A stretch of 64,000 nt of DNA from Chryseobacterium capnotolerans (GCF_021278965.1 NZ_CP065589.1:2423001-2487000), one strand, 5' to 3'; counted from the stretch's first letter, positions 8,735 to 17,444 are shown. Numbers and translations: made by a program. Notes: generated by a model from the letters alone, not told the origin.

Positions 8735-9589
8735 ATGCTAAACAAACTTGCTGCTTCAGAACTTATTCTGAATGAAGACGGAAGTGTATACCACTTGAAT
8801 CTTTTACCTGAAGATATTGCTGATAAAATCATCCTTGTGGGTGACCCGGACAGAGTAGCAAAGGTTTCAAAATATTTTGACACCGTAGAAATCAAAAAAA
8901 ACAAAAGAGAATTTTATACGCATACAGGAACATTGCGTGGAGAAAGAATCACCGTAATGTCTACAGGTATCGGAACTGAGAACATCGATATCGTAATGAA
9001 CGAACTGGATGCCCTGGTAAACATCGATCTTAAAAATAAGGAGTTCAAAACAGAGCACAAAGCCCTTGAATTATTCCGTATGGGAACTTGTGGAAGTGTG
9101 AACCCTGATGTACAGGTTGATAATATGCTGGTAACTCAAAACGTAGTTGGATTAGATGGTTTAATGCACTTCTACCAGGACTACAGCTTTGAAAATGAGT
9201 TTTCAAGAAGCTTTATGGAAAGATTCCCTTACGAAAAAATCAAGCCTATGCTTTATTTCTCAGACTGGGCAGAAGAAATGGGTGAATATTATAAAGATGC
9301 CAAATACCACGGAAACACAGCAACATTCCCAGGTTTCTATGCTCCACAGGGAAGACAGCTTCGTCTAAAGGCTGTAGATGATCAATTCCTTGAAACATTG
9401 AATGATCTTGGAGTCACCAACTTTGAAATGGAAACCTCTGCGATCTATGCATTTTCAAAATTATTAGGTCACAAAGCAATTACCGTAAATAACGTAGTGG
9501 CTAACAGAAGACGTGGAGAGTTCTCTACAGACCACCACAATTCTGAGAAAAACCTGATCACTTGGGTTCTTGACAGAATTATTAAATAA
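8735..9589 (+). CDS. Nucleoside phosphorylase (uridine phosphorylase-like)
   Basis: A 284-residue cytosolic enzyme of the PNP/UDP family, cleaving a nucleoside with phosphate to base plus ribose-1-phosphate. Evidence is the phosphate-binding IILVGDPDRVAKVSKYFD, the central TGIGTENIDIVMNELDAL (the usual family glycine motif), RMGTCGSVNPD, and the C-terminal NFEMETSAIYAFSKLLGH with the ribose-binding ME pair. Pyrimidine preference is inferred from overall similarity to Udp and is not certain. It begins 18 bases after the small secreted gene, and a terminator follows. Confidence 0.88.
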   Translation: MLNKLAASELILNEDGSVYHLNLLPEDIADKIILVGDPDRVAKVSKYFDTVEIKKNKREFYTHTGTLRGERITVMSTGIGTENIDIVMNELDALVNIDLKNKEFKTEHKALELFRMGTCGSVNPDVQVDNMLVTQNVVGLDGLMHFYQDYSFENEFSRSFMERFPYEKIKPMLYFSDWAEEMGEYYKDAKYHGNTATFPGFYAPQGRQLRLKAVDDQFLETLNDLGVTNFEMETSAIYAFSKLLGHKAITVNNVVANRRRGEFSTDHHNSEKNLITWVLDRIIK

Positions 9590-9609
9590 ATGCCATTTCT
9601 ATTGGATAC

Positions 9610-9642
9610 AAGCCTTTGAAAATTATTTTCAGGGGCTTTTTT
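9610..9642 (+). terminator. Rho-independent terminator of the nucleoside phosphorylase
   Basis: Thirteen-bp stem with two G-T pairs (AAGCCTTTGAAAA with TTTTCAGGGGCTT), a 3-base loop and a following T-run, 20 bases after the stop codon. Confidence 0.75.
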
Positions 9643-9807
9643 ATAGTTTTTTGCTAAAGCCAATGGAATCTTGATAAAAAACGGGCTATCCTCCGATTAT
9701 TCTCAGGACTGTAAGTTTCTATTGAATTTATAATTTTGCTGATTGTGAAGATTTCATTTTTTCTTCTTTATGAAACTTAGCTTCTTCAATTTTCTTAATG
9801 GTTCAAA

Positions 9808-10578
9808 TTAATTATTCTCATGAAATTTTTGTGGATCTGGGTATTTAAAAATATATTCTAACTCTGAAACCACTTTTGAAGATAAAATTTTCTTTCCCTT
9901 TATTACTTCCACCTCTTCCCTGTCTTGTATGCCTTTTTGAGCATTGATAACCTGAGCTTTTGATGGATGTAACAAAGCTGTTACATTATACAATTTTGAT
10001 TTTGCTTCATTGTCGATCATTTTTAAGAGAATACCTGCAATATCTTTGTAATGGATATGGTTAACTGCAGAATCAAGATTACTCACATTATAATTTTTAA
10101 GAAGTCTGTGATCTCCCATCAGGCCGCCTAGTCTCAGAATATTTACCTGTGGGTATTTGCTTCTAAGCATTCTTTCGCCTGAAACTTTTTCAACGGGAAT
10201 ATCATCTTCGATAAATTCTTTTTCAATATCCGGATAAACTCCGGTGGAACTCATTAAAAACATTTGTCCTTTAAAATCTCCGATAAAAGATGATAAATTC
10301 TGAATTCTGTTGTATAGTGAGCTTACGCAGCAACTTTTCTCTGAAATCGGAATGGTAATAATTAGAACATCCAGATGATCCATTATCTCCCATTTAAAAT
10401 AAGGCTCAGAAAGCTGATAATCCGGAAAATTAGAAACTATGGCATGTATCCCTTTATCATTAAGTTCTTTTGCTTTTTCATCAATTGTTGTGGTTGCAAA
10501 GATTTCATATTGATCTGAAATGGATGCTGCTACTCTGGCTCCCAGCCAGCCGTACCCTATAATTCCTATTTTTTTCAT
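9808..10578 (-). CDS. NAD(P)-binding Rossmann protein, YeeZ-like SDR
   Basis: A 256-residue cytosolic protein starting MKKIGIIGYGWLGARVA, an unusual Rossmann fingerprint (GxGxxG written GYGWLG) as in the YeeZ group of extended short-chain dehydrogenases. A strand with LMSSTGVYP and a later NILRLGGLMG follow, as in NAD-dependent epimerases. The substrate is unknown. It overlaps the upstream MarR gene by 4 bases (ATGA), so the two are cotranscribed and translationally coupled, which suggests this enzyme answers to the signal sensed by the regulator. Confidence 0.72.
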   Translation of the reverse strand: MKKIGIIGYGWLGARVAASISDQYEIFATTTIDEKAKELNDKGIHAIVSNFPDYQLSEPYFKWEIMDHLDVLIITIPISEKSCCVSSLYNRIQNLSSFIGDFKGQMFLMSSTGVYPDIEKEFIEDDIPVEKVSGERMLRSKYPQVNILRLGGLMGDHRLLKNYNVSNLDSAVNHIHYKDIAGILLKMIDNEAKSKLYNVTALLHPSKAQVINAQKGIQDREEVEVIKGKKILSSKVVSELEYIFKYPDPQKFHENN

Positions 10579-11003
10579 ATTTTGGATGAGGATTGTGTTG
10601 ATAATATTTCATTCAAGCCGGACATGAGCTGTTTCTTTTTTTCTTCATTCAAATGAAAACAGGTTTGAACAGCCTCCGGAATATGTTTTGCTTTATCTTT
10701 CAGCAATATTCCTTTTTCTGTAAGGTTGATACGGACTACTCTTTCATCATGCAGACTTCGGGTTCGGGTCAAAAATCCGTTCTTTTCTATTCTTTTTAAC
10801 AAAGGAGTTAACGTCCCATTATCCAAATGAAGATGTTCACCAATCTTACCGATATTCATTTCTCCATTTTCCCACAACACCAGCATTACGAGGTATTGAG
10901 GATATGTGAGTGATATTTCATCCAAATAAGGCTTATACAGTCCTGTAATATATCTTGAAACAGCATAGGTCTTAAAGCATACGTGTTCTGACAGAGCAAT
11001 CAT
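10575..11003 (-). CDS. MarR-family transcriptional regulator
   Basis: A 142-residue winged-helix protein. LTYPQYLVMLVLWE begins the DNA-binding domain, IGEHLHLDNGTLTPLLKRIEKNGFLTRTRS is the recognition helix and wing, and DERVVRINLTEKGILL is the typical MarR D-x-R wing motif. A cysteine at position 9 (EHVCFKTYAVSRY) resembles the redox-sensing cysteine of OhrR-type MarR proteins, so peroxide sensing is possible but inferred. Two TTGTnnACAA palindromes lie upstream. Confidence 0.88.
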   Translation of the reverse strand: MIALSEHVCFKTYAVSRYITGLYKPYLDEISLTYPQYLVMLVLWENGEMNIGKIGEHLHLDNGTLTPLLKRIEKNGFLTRTRSLHDERVVRINLTEKGILLKDKAKHIPEAVQTCFHLNEEKKKQLMSGLNEILSTQSSSKI

Positions 11004-11020
11004 AATTTATTTTTAAAAGG

Positions 11021-11049
11021 CAAAAATACTCAATTTATTTTGTGCACAA
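11021..11049 (-). promoter_or_regulatory. Promoter and overlapping palindromic operator of the MarR gene
   Basis: Minus-strand TTG (11047-11049), 18-base spacer, TATTTTTG (11021-11028). The -33 element lies inside the perfect palindrome TTGTGCACAA (11040-11049), so a dimer bound there would block the promoter, fitting autorepression. Longer arms GCAAAAATA (11020-11028) and TATTTTTGC (11050-11058) add a second dyad. Confidence 0.5.
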
Positions 11050-11099
11050 TATTTTTGCTTAAAATATTATTTTTCAATTAATTTGTTCTCTTTAAAATT

Positions 11100-11111
11100 T
11101 TTGTATACAAA
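11100..11111. promoter_or_regulatory. Second TTGTnnACAA palindrome between MarR and the divergent gene
   Basis: TTTGTATACAAA is a perfect 12-bp palindrome sharing the TTGTnnACAA core with the site at 11040-11049. It is placed where the MarR protein could also affect the rightward gene at 11230. Inference from sequence symmetry only. Confidence 0.4.
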
Positions 11112-11229
11112 TTCTGACTACACTTTAGGGTATATTTACAGGGATCCAGACATTTTTTTTAAAGGTTCAATTTTATCAATTCTCTTTTTTATTAATTTAG
11201 CAAAAACCTAATAACTATAAAAACTAAGA

Positions 11230-11502
11230 TTGAATATGAAAACCATACAACAAACAGGTGATCGTAAACTGTCAGAATTATCCGTTGAAGAGCTTAAGAC
11301 TGAGCTCAAAAAACGAACAGCACTGCTTCTTTTCTTCTGTATCATTTTAGGAATTATGCTTGTGGCCTGCCTCTATGTAACCATCAAAAAAGGAATAGGT
11401 TCTTTGACTTATATGCCTATCGCTTTTCTTCCTATTTTTTTAATCATCTGGAAAAACCAGAAAAATGTGCGTAACGAAATTAAGTCTCGTCAGTCTAACT
11501 AA
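11230..11502 (+). CDS. Small two-helix membrane protein, unknown function
   Basis: About 90 residues. ATG codons occur at 11230 and 11236 (MNMKT), and either could be used. A short cytosolic charged N-terminus (LSVEELKTELKKR) is followed by two hydrophobic helices (about 32-52 and 62-75) and a basic tail. I do not recognise the family. It lies 15 bases before the DUF3667 gene and is probably cotranscribed with it. Confidence 0.65.
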   Translation: MNMKTIQQTGDRKLSELSVEELKTELKKRTALLLFFCIILGIMLVACLYVTIKKGIGSLTYMPIAFLPIFLIIWKNQKNVRNEIKSRQSN

Positions 11503-11517
11503 AAAAAGTTTTACAAA

Positions 11518-12273
11518 ATGCATGATACCTGTTTAAACTGCAATCAACCTGTTACGACCAAATACTGCGGCCATTGTGGTCAAAAAACCAGTACTCACAG
11601 ATATTCTTTAAAACACTTTATTGAACATGATTTCATTCATGGAGTATGGCATGTGGACAAAGGAATCCTGTACACGATAAAAGAATTATTTACAAGACCT
11701 GGAAACAGTGTAAGAGAATATATTCTGGGCAAAAGAGTAAATTATTTTAATTTTGTTACCCTTTTATTATTAACAGCCACCATTTCATCAATACTTTCTC
11801 ATTATTCCAATATGGACTACAGTGCTTTGGTTTCTGATGATCAGAAAGCGATGATGAGTTCTTTCCAGGAATTTATGACCACTTATTTTAAAATTTTTCT
11901 GCTGCTTTCTATCCCTTTCAACTCAATTTTCAGTTATCTGTGGTTTCTAAAAGCTGGATTTAACTACTCTGAACACCTTGTTCTTAACGCTTATAAAACA
12001 AGTGGAGATATGATTGCTCTATTGGTATTTACCCTCATCACTTTCTTGTTTAAGAACTCTGCTGCTGTTATCTCAATTTATTTTATGGCATTTACTGTAT
12101 TTAGTCTTGCCTATGGATTGTGGTTTTATGTGCAGTTTTTCTCTCAATCCGGATATTCTAAAGGATCTATACTTTTCAGAAGTCTGATGATTCCTGTTTC
12201 ATTTATAATCTTTCAGATAATCGTTGGGTATGTTTGGGCTATTGTAGCTTCTATTTTGCATACACACTCATAA
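11518..12273 (+). CDS. DUF3667 membrane protein
   Basis: A 251-residue inner-membrane protein. An N-terminal zinc-ribbon-like pair, CLNCNQ and YCGHCGQ (residues 4-21), is followed by HRYSLKHFIEHDFIHG and KGILYTIKELFTRPGNSVREYI, the diagnostic DUF3667 segment. Four or five hydrophobic helices span about 80-250. The function is unknown; the family is nearly restricted to Bacteroidetes. It is probably in an operon with the small membrane protein upstream. Confidence 0.85.
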   Translation: MHDTCLNCNQPVTTKYCGHCGQKTSTHRYSLKHFIEHDFIHGVWHVDKGILYTIKELFTRPGNSVREYILGKRVNYFNFVTLLLLTATISSILSHYSNMDYSALVSDDQKAMMSSFQEFMTTYFKIFLLLSIPFNSIFSYLWFLKAGFNYSEHLVLNAYKTSGDMIALLVFTLITFLFKNSAAVISIYFMAFTVFSLAYGLWFYVQFFSQSGYSKGSILFRSLMIPVSFIIFQIIVGYVWAIVASILHTHS

Positions 12274-12300
12274 AAAAGACCTCCAAAACTGGAGGTCCTT
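12272..12300. terminator. Bidirectional terminator between DUF3667 and the YadA-head gene
   Basis: Perfect 7-bp stem GACCTCC/GGAGGTC with a 6-base loop. It has A6 on the left and CTT on the right, so the T6 tail is on the minus strand and it serves the minus-strand gene best. Confidence 0.75.
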
Positions 12301-12337
12301 AACACCATATCAACTATAATAAAACTTATTATCAACT

Positions 12338-13615
12338 TTAAAACTCATTAATCATCACATAAAAATGACTTGAGTAGAGGCTGCTTGCACTTCCTGAAAT
12401 ATTAGTAAGATTAATCACAATACTTGAAGTGGAGTTCATTCTTGGATTAGAAATCGAGAATGTGGAGTTCCCTGCAAAATCTCCGGCTGGAGAAACGACT
12501 ACAACAGCTCTTGTAGAGCCTGGTTGAAATCCGGCTGGAACTGCAATTTCCAACGTAGTAGATTTTCCCGGAGGCAAATTATTGATGGAAACACCCGGCC
12601 ATACTTCAAAATTGATCTGATTTTTCTGTACACTGCCTCTTTCTCCCAGCTTATATTGCCCGTTTACATCTAATTTTACTGAGGTATTTGGAGCCCCCGT
12701 GCCAATGCCTACATTCGCATTATTATTCCCCAACACAATAGCATTGGCCTGTGAGGTAGTTGCTCCATATCCTATTGCAGTAGAGAATTGTCCCAGGGCA
12801 TTTGCCTCTGAACCTACTGCTGTAGAGTTTTCTTTATTGGTAACAGTATTATATCCTAAAGCTGTTTCACTGTTTGTATTTGTTTTAGCATTATATCCCA
12901 AAGCAATTGACTGAAACCCTCCTGCTGAAGCATTATTTCCAATTGCGGTAGACTCATTTTTACTGGTTTGGGCATTATACCCAATAGCGGTTGATTTAAA
13001 AGCCCCCGCTGTTGATTTATTTCCTATCGCCAAAGCGTCATTGGCAGTAACTGCAGCTGCGCTACCAATAGAAATCCCCTGAAATGCAGAACTTGAACTT
13101 CCTATGGCAATTCCGTTCTGGCCAGCATTAGCCCCCAATCCAAAACTTACAGAATTATCAACACCTAGTCTTCCTGCTGTAGCAGCATTTACTTTAAAGA
13201 TCAAGTCATCCATTGTTTTTGTTCCTAACGATAGAGTGGTATTCGCCCCGCTATAGTTTCCGGTATTCTCTCCTGTCGTATTCCATCCAGTACTGTCATT
13301 TCCCTTATTAGTACTAGCAGATGTTGAAAGCCTGTTCCATTTGGAAGCAAACCAATAATAAAATCCAGCTTCTGCTAATCCAGCCTTTCCGTTGTTCCAT
13401 ACAATAAGTCCATCTGCCGGAGTAGGTATAGTAACTGCATCCGAATCTGAAGTTAAGGCAATACTTGGAAGAAGCACTCCTTTATCTTTAGCACTTACAT
13501 GAAGCATTGCAGAAGAATCCGGATTCGCCAACCCAATCCCAATCTGAGCATATGAAAAGACAGCAAACAGTAAAAAGAGAAGACTATATCGTGGATTATA
13601 ATTTCTTTGCATCAC
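12338..13615 (-). CDS. Secreted protein with YadA-type head repeats
   Basis: A 425-residue exported protein with a signal peptide (ends FSYAQ) and a short N-terminal segment (about 25-95) ending in ADGLIVWNNGKAG, as in other Bacteroidetes tail-fibre-like proteins. Residues 155-300 hold about ten 14-residue repeats of the form ALGxxAxAxxxxSTAIG, the left-handed beta-roll of YadA heads. VGIGTGAPNTSVKLDVNGQ then precedes a C-terminal domain of about 100 residues. There is no YadA membrane anchor and no obvious T9SS tail, so it is not a classical trimeric autotransporter. Adhesion is possible but inferred. Confidence 0.75.
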   Translation of the reverse strand: MMQRNYNPRYSLLFLLFAVFSYAQIGIGLANPDSSAMLHVSAKDKGVLLPSIALTSDSDAVTIPTPADGLIVWNNGKAGLAEAGFYYWFASKWNRLSTSASTNKGNDSTGWNTTGENTGNYSGANTTLSLGTKTMDDLIFKVNAATAGRLGVDNSVSFGLGANAGQNGIAIGSSSSAFQGISIGSAAAVTANDALAIGNKSTAGAFKSTAIGYNAQTSKNESTAIGNNASAGGFQSIALGYNAKTNTNSETALGYNTVTNKENSTAVGSEANALGQFSTAIGYGATTSQANAIVLGNNNANVGIGTGAPNTSVKLDVNGQYKLGERGSVQKNQINFEVWPGVSINNLPPGKSTTLEIAVPAGFQPGSTRAVVVVSPAGDFAGNSTFSISNPRMNSTSSIVINLTNISGSASSLYSSHFYVMINEF

Positions 13616-13633
13616 CTATGTTTTTTGAGGGTG

Positions 13634-13641
13634 CAAATATA
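13634..13641 (-). promoter_or_regulatory. -7 promoter element of the YadA-head gene
   Basis: Minus-strand TATATTTG matches TAnnTTTG, 19 bases before the start. The rest of the 13616-13858 gap is AT-rich and shows nothing else. Confidence 0.45.
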
Positions 13642-13858
13642 CAAACTTTTTAATAAATTGATAATTATTTTAAAAAATCAATAATTTAACACACGGCAAA
13701 GTGATTAAAACAATCAGTATTCACATATAAATGAAAAATACATTAATTAACAGTGGTTTAAATACGCATCAATCAGTATAATTTGGTGAATTAAATTGCC
13801 ATACTTAAAAACCGAACCATACATAATTAATAAAAAAAATCACTAAATTTTGAATAAA

Positions 13859-14424
13859 CTATAATTGAAAATTTCTTGTAAAGCAAGTTTCAATATGATC
13901 ATTTACCATTCCTGTAGCCTGCATATGGGCATAAATAACTGTTGAACCCACAAACTTAAATCCTCTTTTTTAAGATCCTTGGAAATTAAATCAGAAATTT
14001 CTGTGGTTGCGGGAACTTCTGATAAAGCCTTCGGCTTATTATCAATGGGAATTCCGTCTATAAAATCCCAGATATATTTTGAAAAGCTGCCGAATTCTTT
14101 CTGGACTTCCATAAATTTCTGAGCATTGGTTACGGCGGCCAAAATTTTAAGTCTGTTCCTTATAATTCCGGCATTATTCATAAGTTCCTCTATTTTCTCG
14201 TCAGAATAAACAGCAACTTTTTTATAATCAAAATAATCAAAAGCTTTTCTAAAATTATCTCTTTTGGAAAGAATGGTGTACCAGCTCAGACCTGCCTGGA
14301 AACTTTCAAGAATAAGAAATTCGAAGATCGTTTGATCATCATAAACGGGTTTCCCCCACTCTTCATCATGGTATTTCTTATAGAGATCATCTTTTTCACA
14401 CCATCCGCAGCGTATTTTTTCCAT
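13859..14424 (-). pseudogene. tag: DNA-3-methyladenine glycosylase I, frameshifted as read
   Basis: Removes 3-methyladenine from DNA in base-excision repair. It starts MEKIRCGWCEKDDLYKKYHDEEWG and contains FEFLILESFQAGLSWYTILSKR, the Tag signature. As read, the frame stops at 13903 after 173 codons. Adding one base to the A6 run (T6 at 13966-13971 on the plus strand) restores KRGFKFVGSTVIYAHMQATG and VNDHIETC, ending at 13859 for 188 residues, the normal Tag length. The restored tail carries the H-x3-C pair that completes the Tag zinc site with the N-terminal Cys and His. Probably a sequencing error. Confidence 0.88.
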
Positions 14425-14562
14425 AATTATTGATTTTAATAAAATAAAGGTAAGGTTGATTTAGAAAAGGAAAACAAAAGATTATGAAAAATTTAACAAA
14501 GTCATCAGATTTTAGGAATGGTTATTGTTTATTCAATACTACCAAACCAAATTTATAGTATT

Positions 14563-14862
14563 ATGAACAATTCGGATTACAACAAAGCGGAAAATGCAGT
14601 AAACAATGTAGAAAATTCTTTACAGAATGCAACGGAAAATGCTAAATGGAAAATCAATGAATTGGCAGATAAAGCCAAGGATTATATTAATGAAAAACGG
14701 AATAATGACGAAGAGGCTAAACAAGAAGACTGGCTAGAAAGGGTAAAAGCTAATGTATCCGATGCCTGGGAAGACATTAAAGATAAAGCAGATGAGGCTT
14801 GGGAAAAAACCAAGGACGCAGCAGAAGATGTAAAGGCAGAATGGAACAAGAAAACCAATTAA
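14563..14862 (+). CDS. Small charged helical protein (CsbD/YtxH-like composition)
   Basis: About 99 residues, starting at the ATG in MNNSDYNKAENAV; an in-frame ATG at 14518 would add 15 residues unlike the rest. It is rich in D, E, K and A with repeated WEDIKDKADEAWEKTKDA segments, predicting amphipathic helices of the kind seen in LEA/CsbD-like stress proteins. No signal peptide or catalytic motif. Function unknown. Confidence 0.6.
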   Translation: MNNSDYNKAENAVNNVENSLQNATENAKWKINELADKAKDYINEKRNNDEEAKQEDWLERVKANVSDAWEDIKDKADEAWEKTKDAAEDVKAEWNKKTN

Positions 14863-14950
14863 AATTTCAGTCATATAAATATTTTCAAGAAAATGGGGTC
14901 TTATAATTGATAAGGCTCCATTTTTATTATGTCATAACCACAATTATTGC

Positions 14951-14958
14951 TACATTTG
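14951..14958 (+). promoter_or_regulatory. -7 promoter element of fabI
   Basis: TACATTTG, an exact TAnnTTTG match, lies 24 bases before the fabI start. No clear -33 element. Confidence 0.5.
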
Positions 14959-14982
14959 TATTTCAATAAACATTAAAAAATT

Positions 14983-15795
14983 ATGTCATACGGTTTACTT
15001 AAAGGCAAAAAGGGAATTATATTTGGAGCCCTTAATGAACAATCTATCGCATGGAAAGTTGCTGAGAGATGTCATGAGGAAGGTGCAGAATTCATCTTAT
15101 CTAATGCTCCTATCGCTTTGAGAATGGGAGAACTTAATGGTTTAGCCGAAAAAACAGGTTCTGAAGTTATAGGTGCAGATGCTACTTCTATCGAAGATCT
15201 TGAGAAACTTTTTGATGCTGCTGTTGCAAAATTTGGTAAAATTGACTTTATCCTACATTCTATCGGAATGTCTATCAACGTAAGAAAAGGAAAACATTAT
15301 ACGGAAATGAATTACGATTGGTTGGAAAAAGGCTGGGATATTTCAGCGGTTTCTTTCCATAAAGTAATGCGTGTAGCTTGGGAGAAAGACTGTATGAATG
15401 AATGGGGAAGCATCTTAGCACTTACTTATATAGCAGCTCAGAGAACATTCCCGGACTACAATGATATGTCTGATAACAAAGCTTATTTGGAAAGTATCGC
15501 AAGAACTTTCGGAAACTATTGGGGTGAAAGAAAAGTACGTGTAAATACCGTTTCTCAGTCTCCTACAATGACTACTGCAGGTAGCGGAGTGAAAGGTTTC
15601 GGAGGATTCCTTGGTTATGCTGAAGATATGTCTCCACTAGGAAATGCTACAGCGCTTGAATGTGCAGACTATTGTGTAACTCTATTCTCTGATCTTACTA
15701 AAAAAGTAACGATGCAGAATCTTTTCCATGATGGAGGTTTCAGCAGTTCAGGAGTTACTCAGAGAGTGATTAGTAAATATGATGCTGAAAACTAA
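14983..15795 (+). CDS. fabI: Enoyl-[acyl-carrier-protein] reductase (NADH)
   Basis: Performs the last reduction of each fatty-acid elongation cycle. The 270 residues have the FabI pattern: LLKGKKGIIFGALNEQSIAWKVA cofactor site, FILHSIGM, the catalytic Y-x6-K in YNDMSDNK, and RVNTVSQSPTMTTAGSGVKGF over the substrate loop. The length is typical. The gene is monocistronic, with a promoter element upstream and a terminator downstream. Confidence 0.96.
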   Translation: MSYGLLKGKKGIIFGALNEQSIAWKVAERCHEEGAEFILSNAPIALRMGELNGLAEKTGSEVIGADATSIEDLEKLFDAAVAKFGKIDFILHSIGMSINVRKGKHYTEMNYDWLEKGWDISAVSFHKVMRVAWEKDCMNEWGSILALTYIAAQRTFPDYNDMSDNKAYLESIARTFGNYWGERKVRVNTVSQSPTMTTAGSGVKGFGGFLGYAEDMSPLGNATALECADYCVTLFSDLTKKVTMQNLFHDGGFSSSGVTQRVISKYDAEN

Positions 15796-15845
15796 TCTAC
15801 TGGCAAACTATTAAATCTGACGAGAGTACTCGTTTTACAATATAG

Positions 15846-15880
15846 AACCCATGAAAACCATTTCATGGGTTTCTTTATTT
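15846..15880 (+). terminator. Rho-independent terminator of fabI
   Basis: Perfect 11-bp stem AACCCATGAAA/TTTCATGGGTT with a 4-base loop and a T-rich tail, about 50 bases after the fabI stop. Confidence 0.75.
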
Positions 15881-15899
15881 GCTACAGTCCAAGCAGGAA

Positions 15900-16913
15900 T
15901 TAATCATTTCCGGCGAATTCACCTTCCACATAACCGCCATTAACATAACGGGATGTATCATTGGTGTGCCATGCATATACTCCTGCGACCATCACTCCCA
16001 AATCCTGTACATAGTCATACACCATATTCTGCCATTGATTGAAAGAAGGTAAATGCTCCTGCAGAACTAAAAACTCTTTCAAAAAATCATCATGAATCTC
16101 GAGTGCCATCATATAAGCATCGTGCAGGGACAGTTTGTTTTCCTGTTGCACCACTTTCACAATATTCATGGTATCACCTTCCCTATGCAGTTCTTTAGGT
16201 AATGAAATAATGTCATTATGAATACCTATCATCAAGGAACAAAGGGTATAAAGCCTTTTCATATGAGGATGATCAAAAATTTCATCCGGTAATAAACGAT
16301 ATTCTTTCTGCAACGCTACATAATTACAATAAGGTTGAACTCCACTGGTCGCTTCCCGAATCAACAGATAAACAGACAACGGAGGAATTTCATTTTTTCT
16401 ATAATATACTTTTTCATCAGAATATCCCATAAATACATCTCTTATTGATTTTACAAATCTATTGTAGAGATGAGCAGGTACCTCACAAGCAATAGCATCC
16501 TGTCTTAATACCCAATACAGATGAAATATACCATTATCAGCCGGTTCTTTGGGATCATTTCCACTTAACAATTCAATAATACGATTGGTTATTTCATACA
16601 TTTCGTCGCGCGAACAACGATCAAAGTAATCATCCATCATAGCTCCGTTAGCTGTATAATTTGCCAATGGTCTGAGTTCTTTAATTGTTTTAAGAAAGGG
16701 ACAACCCCTAGCTGCAATATCTGTTAAATGATGCTTTTTATGTTTTTCACGAGCTTCTTTGCTGTGAAAAGCATATTCTGTATCAATCCAGTTGTAGTAC
16801 TCTTCTCTTTGTTCATGCATAGCAGGGTGAACAAAATCAGGGAAAGGATACTGAGGTTTGGGAAGTTGCCGTAAGCCGGCATAAAATTCTTCGTTGGTCA
16901 TTGATGTTTTCAT
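15900..16913 (-). CDS. Class I terpene synthase (bacterial sesquiterpene/diterpene cyclase)
   Basis: A 337-residue cytosolic enzyme that ionises a prenyl diphosphate and cyclises the cation. All class I landmarks are present: the Mg-binding DDYFD at 94-98, a pyrophosphate-sensor Arg at about 187 (REATSGVQPY), the NSE triad N233/S237/E241 in NDIISLPKE, and the C-terminal W315...RY322-323. Length and motifs fit active bacterial terpene cyclases rather than prenyltransferases. The product cannot be predicted. No P450, methyltransferase or prenyl synthase is adjacent, so it would draw on housekeeping GPP, FPP or GGPP and probably makes a hydrocarbon or simple alcohol. It is transcribed alone, divergent from the vgrG module. 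Confidence 0.9.
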   Translation of the reverse strand: MKTSMTNEEFYAGLRQLPKPQYPFPDFVHPAMHEQREEYYNWIDTEYAFHSKEAREKHKKHHLTDIAARGCPFLKTIKELRPLANYTANGAMMDDYFDRCSRDEMYEITNRIIELLSGNDPKEPADNGIFHLYWVLRQDAIACEVPAHLYNRFVKSIRDVFMGYSDEKVYYRKNEIPPLSVYLLIREATSGVQPYCNYVALQKEYRLLPDEIFDHPHMKRLYTLCSLMIGIHNDIISLPKELHREGDTMNIVKVVQQENKLSLHDAYMMALEIHDDFLKEFLVLQEHLPSFNQWQNMVYDYVQDLGVMVAGVYAWHTNDTSRYVNGGYVEGEFAGND

Positions 16914-17181
16914 AAAATTTGTTTTTCATATTAAAACTATATTAAAATTAATAAAAAAACAAAATAAAAAATGCACTATGATTAAATTTCACACCAAAGA
17001 CCCTATTAAAAATAAAAACATAAAACACACAAATACTGATATTTAAAATAATTCACTAATTAAAAAAAACATCAAAAACCAATAAAGCCTTTAAATATTG
17101 AAATTAAAACTATTTAATCATATACGTTTATTGTGAATAATTTATAAATTAAAATTAATTTCCTATCCAGGATTAGGGAAA

Positions 17182-17238
17182 AGAATACGAAATAAAATCG
17201 GCGGCCTCTTCGAGGCCGCCGATTTTATTTCGTATTCT
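17182..17238. repeat. Perfect 27-bp inverted repeat with GC-rich core, left of the T6SS module
   Basis: Arms 17182-17208 and 17212-17238 are exact reverse complements with a 3-base TTC loop. The inner 13 bp (AATCGGCGGCCTC and its complement) are strongly GC-rich in an AT-rich setting and recur at 22079-22107. It is a possible terminator or recombination target; it is not positioned as the terminator of either flanking gene, since both start away from it. Confidence 0.7.
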
Positions 17239-17436
17239 AGAAGTTCTTCATATTTAAAACGAAAACAAAAGCGGATTTATATGACTTAAGAATAAATTCT
17301 ATCATTAGATCTTAGATTTATTATTCAGATACAAAAATAGTATGCAAATAGACGGACATAGTAAAAAGTCACACAACTATATGATTATCAACAAATCGTA
17401 GTTTTACTACAATTTTTTAATTTTTATTAAATATTA

Positions 17437-17444
17437 TACTTTTG
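17437..17444 (+). promoter_or_regulatory. Candidate -7 element for the vgrG module
   Basis: TACTTTTG matches TAnnTTTG, about 55 bases before the ATG at 17499. No TTG at -33 spacing, so only moderate support. Confidence 0.35.
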
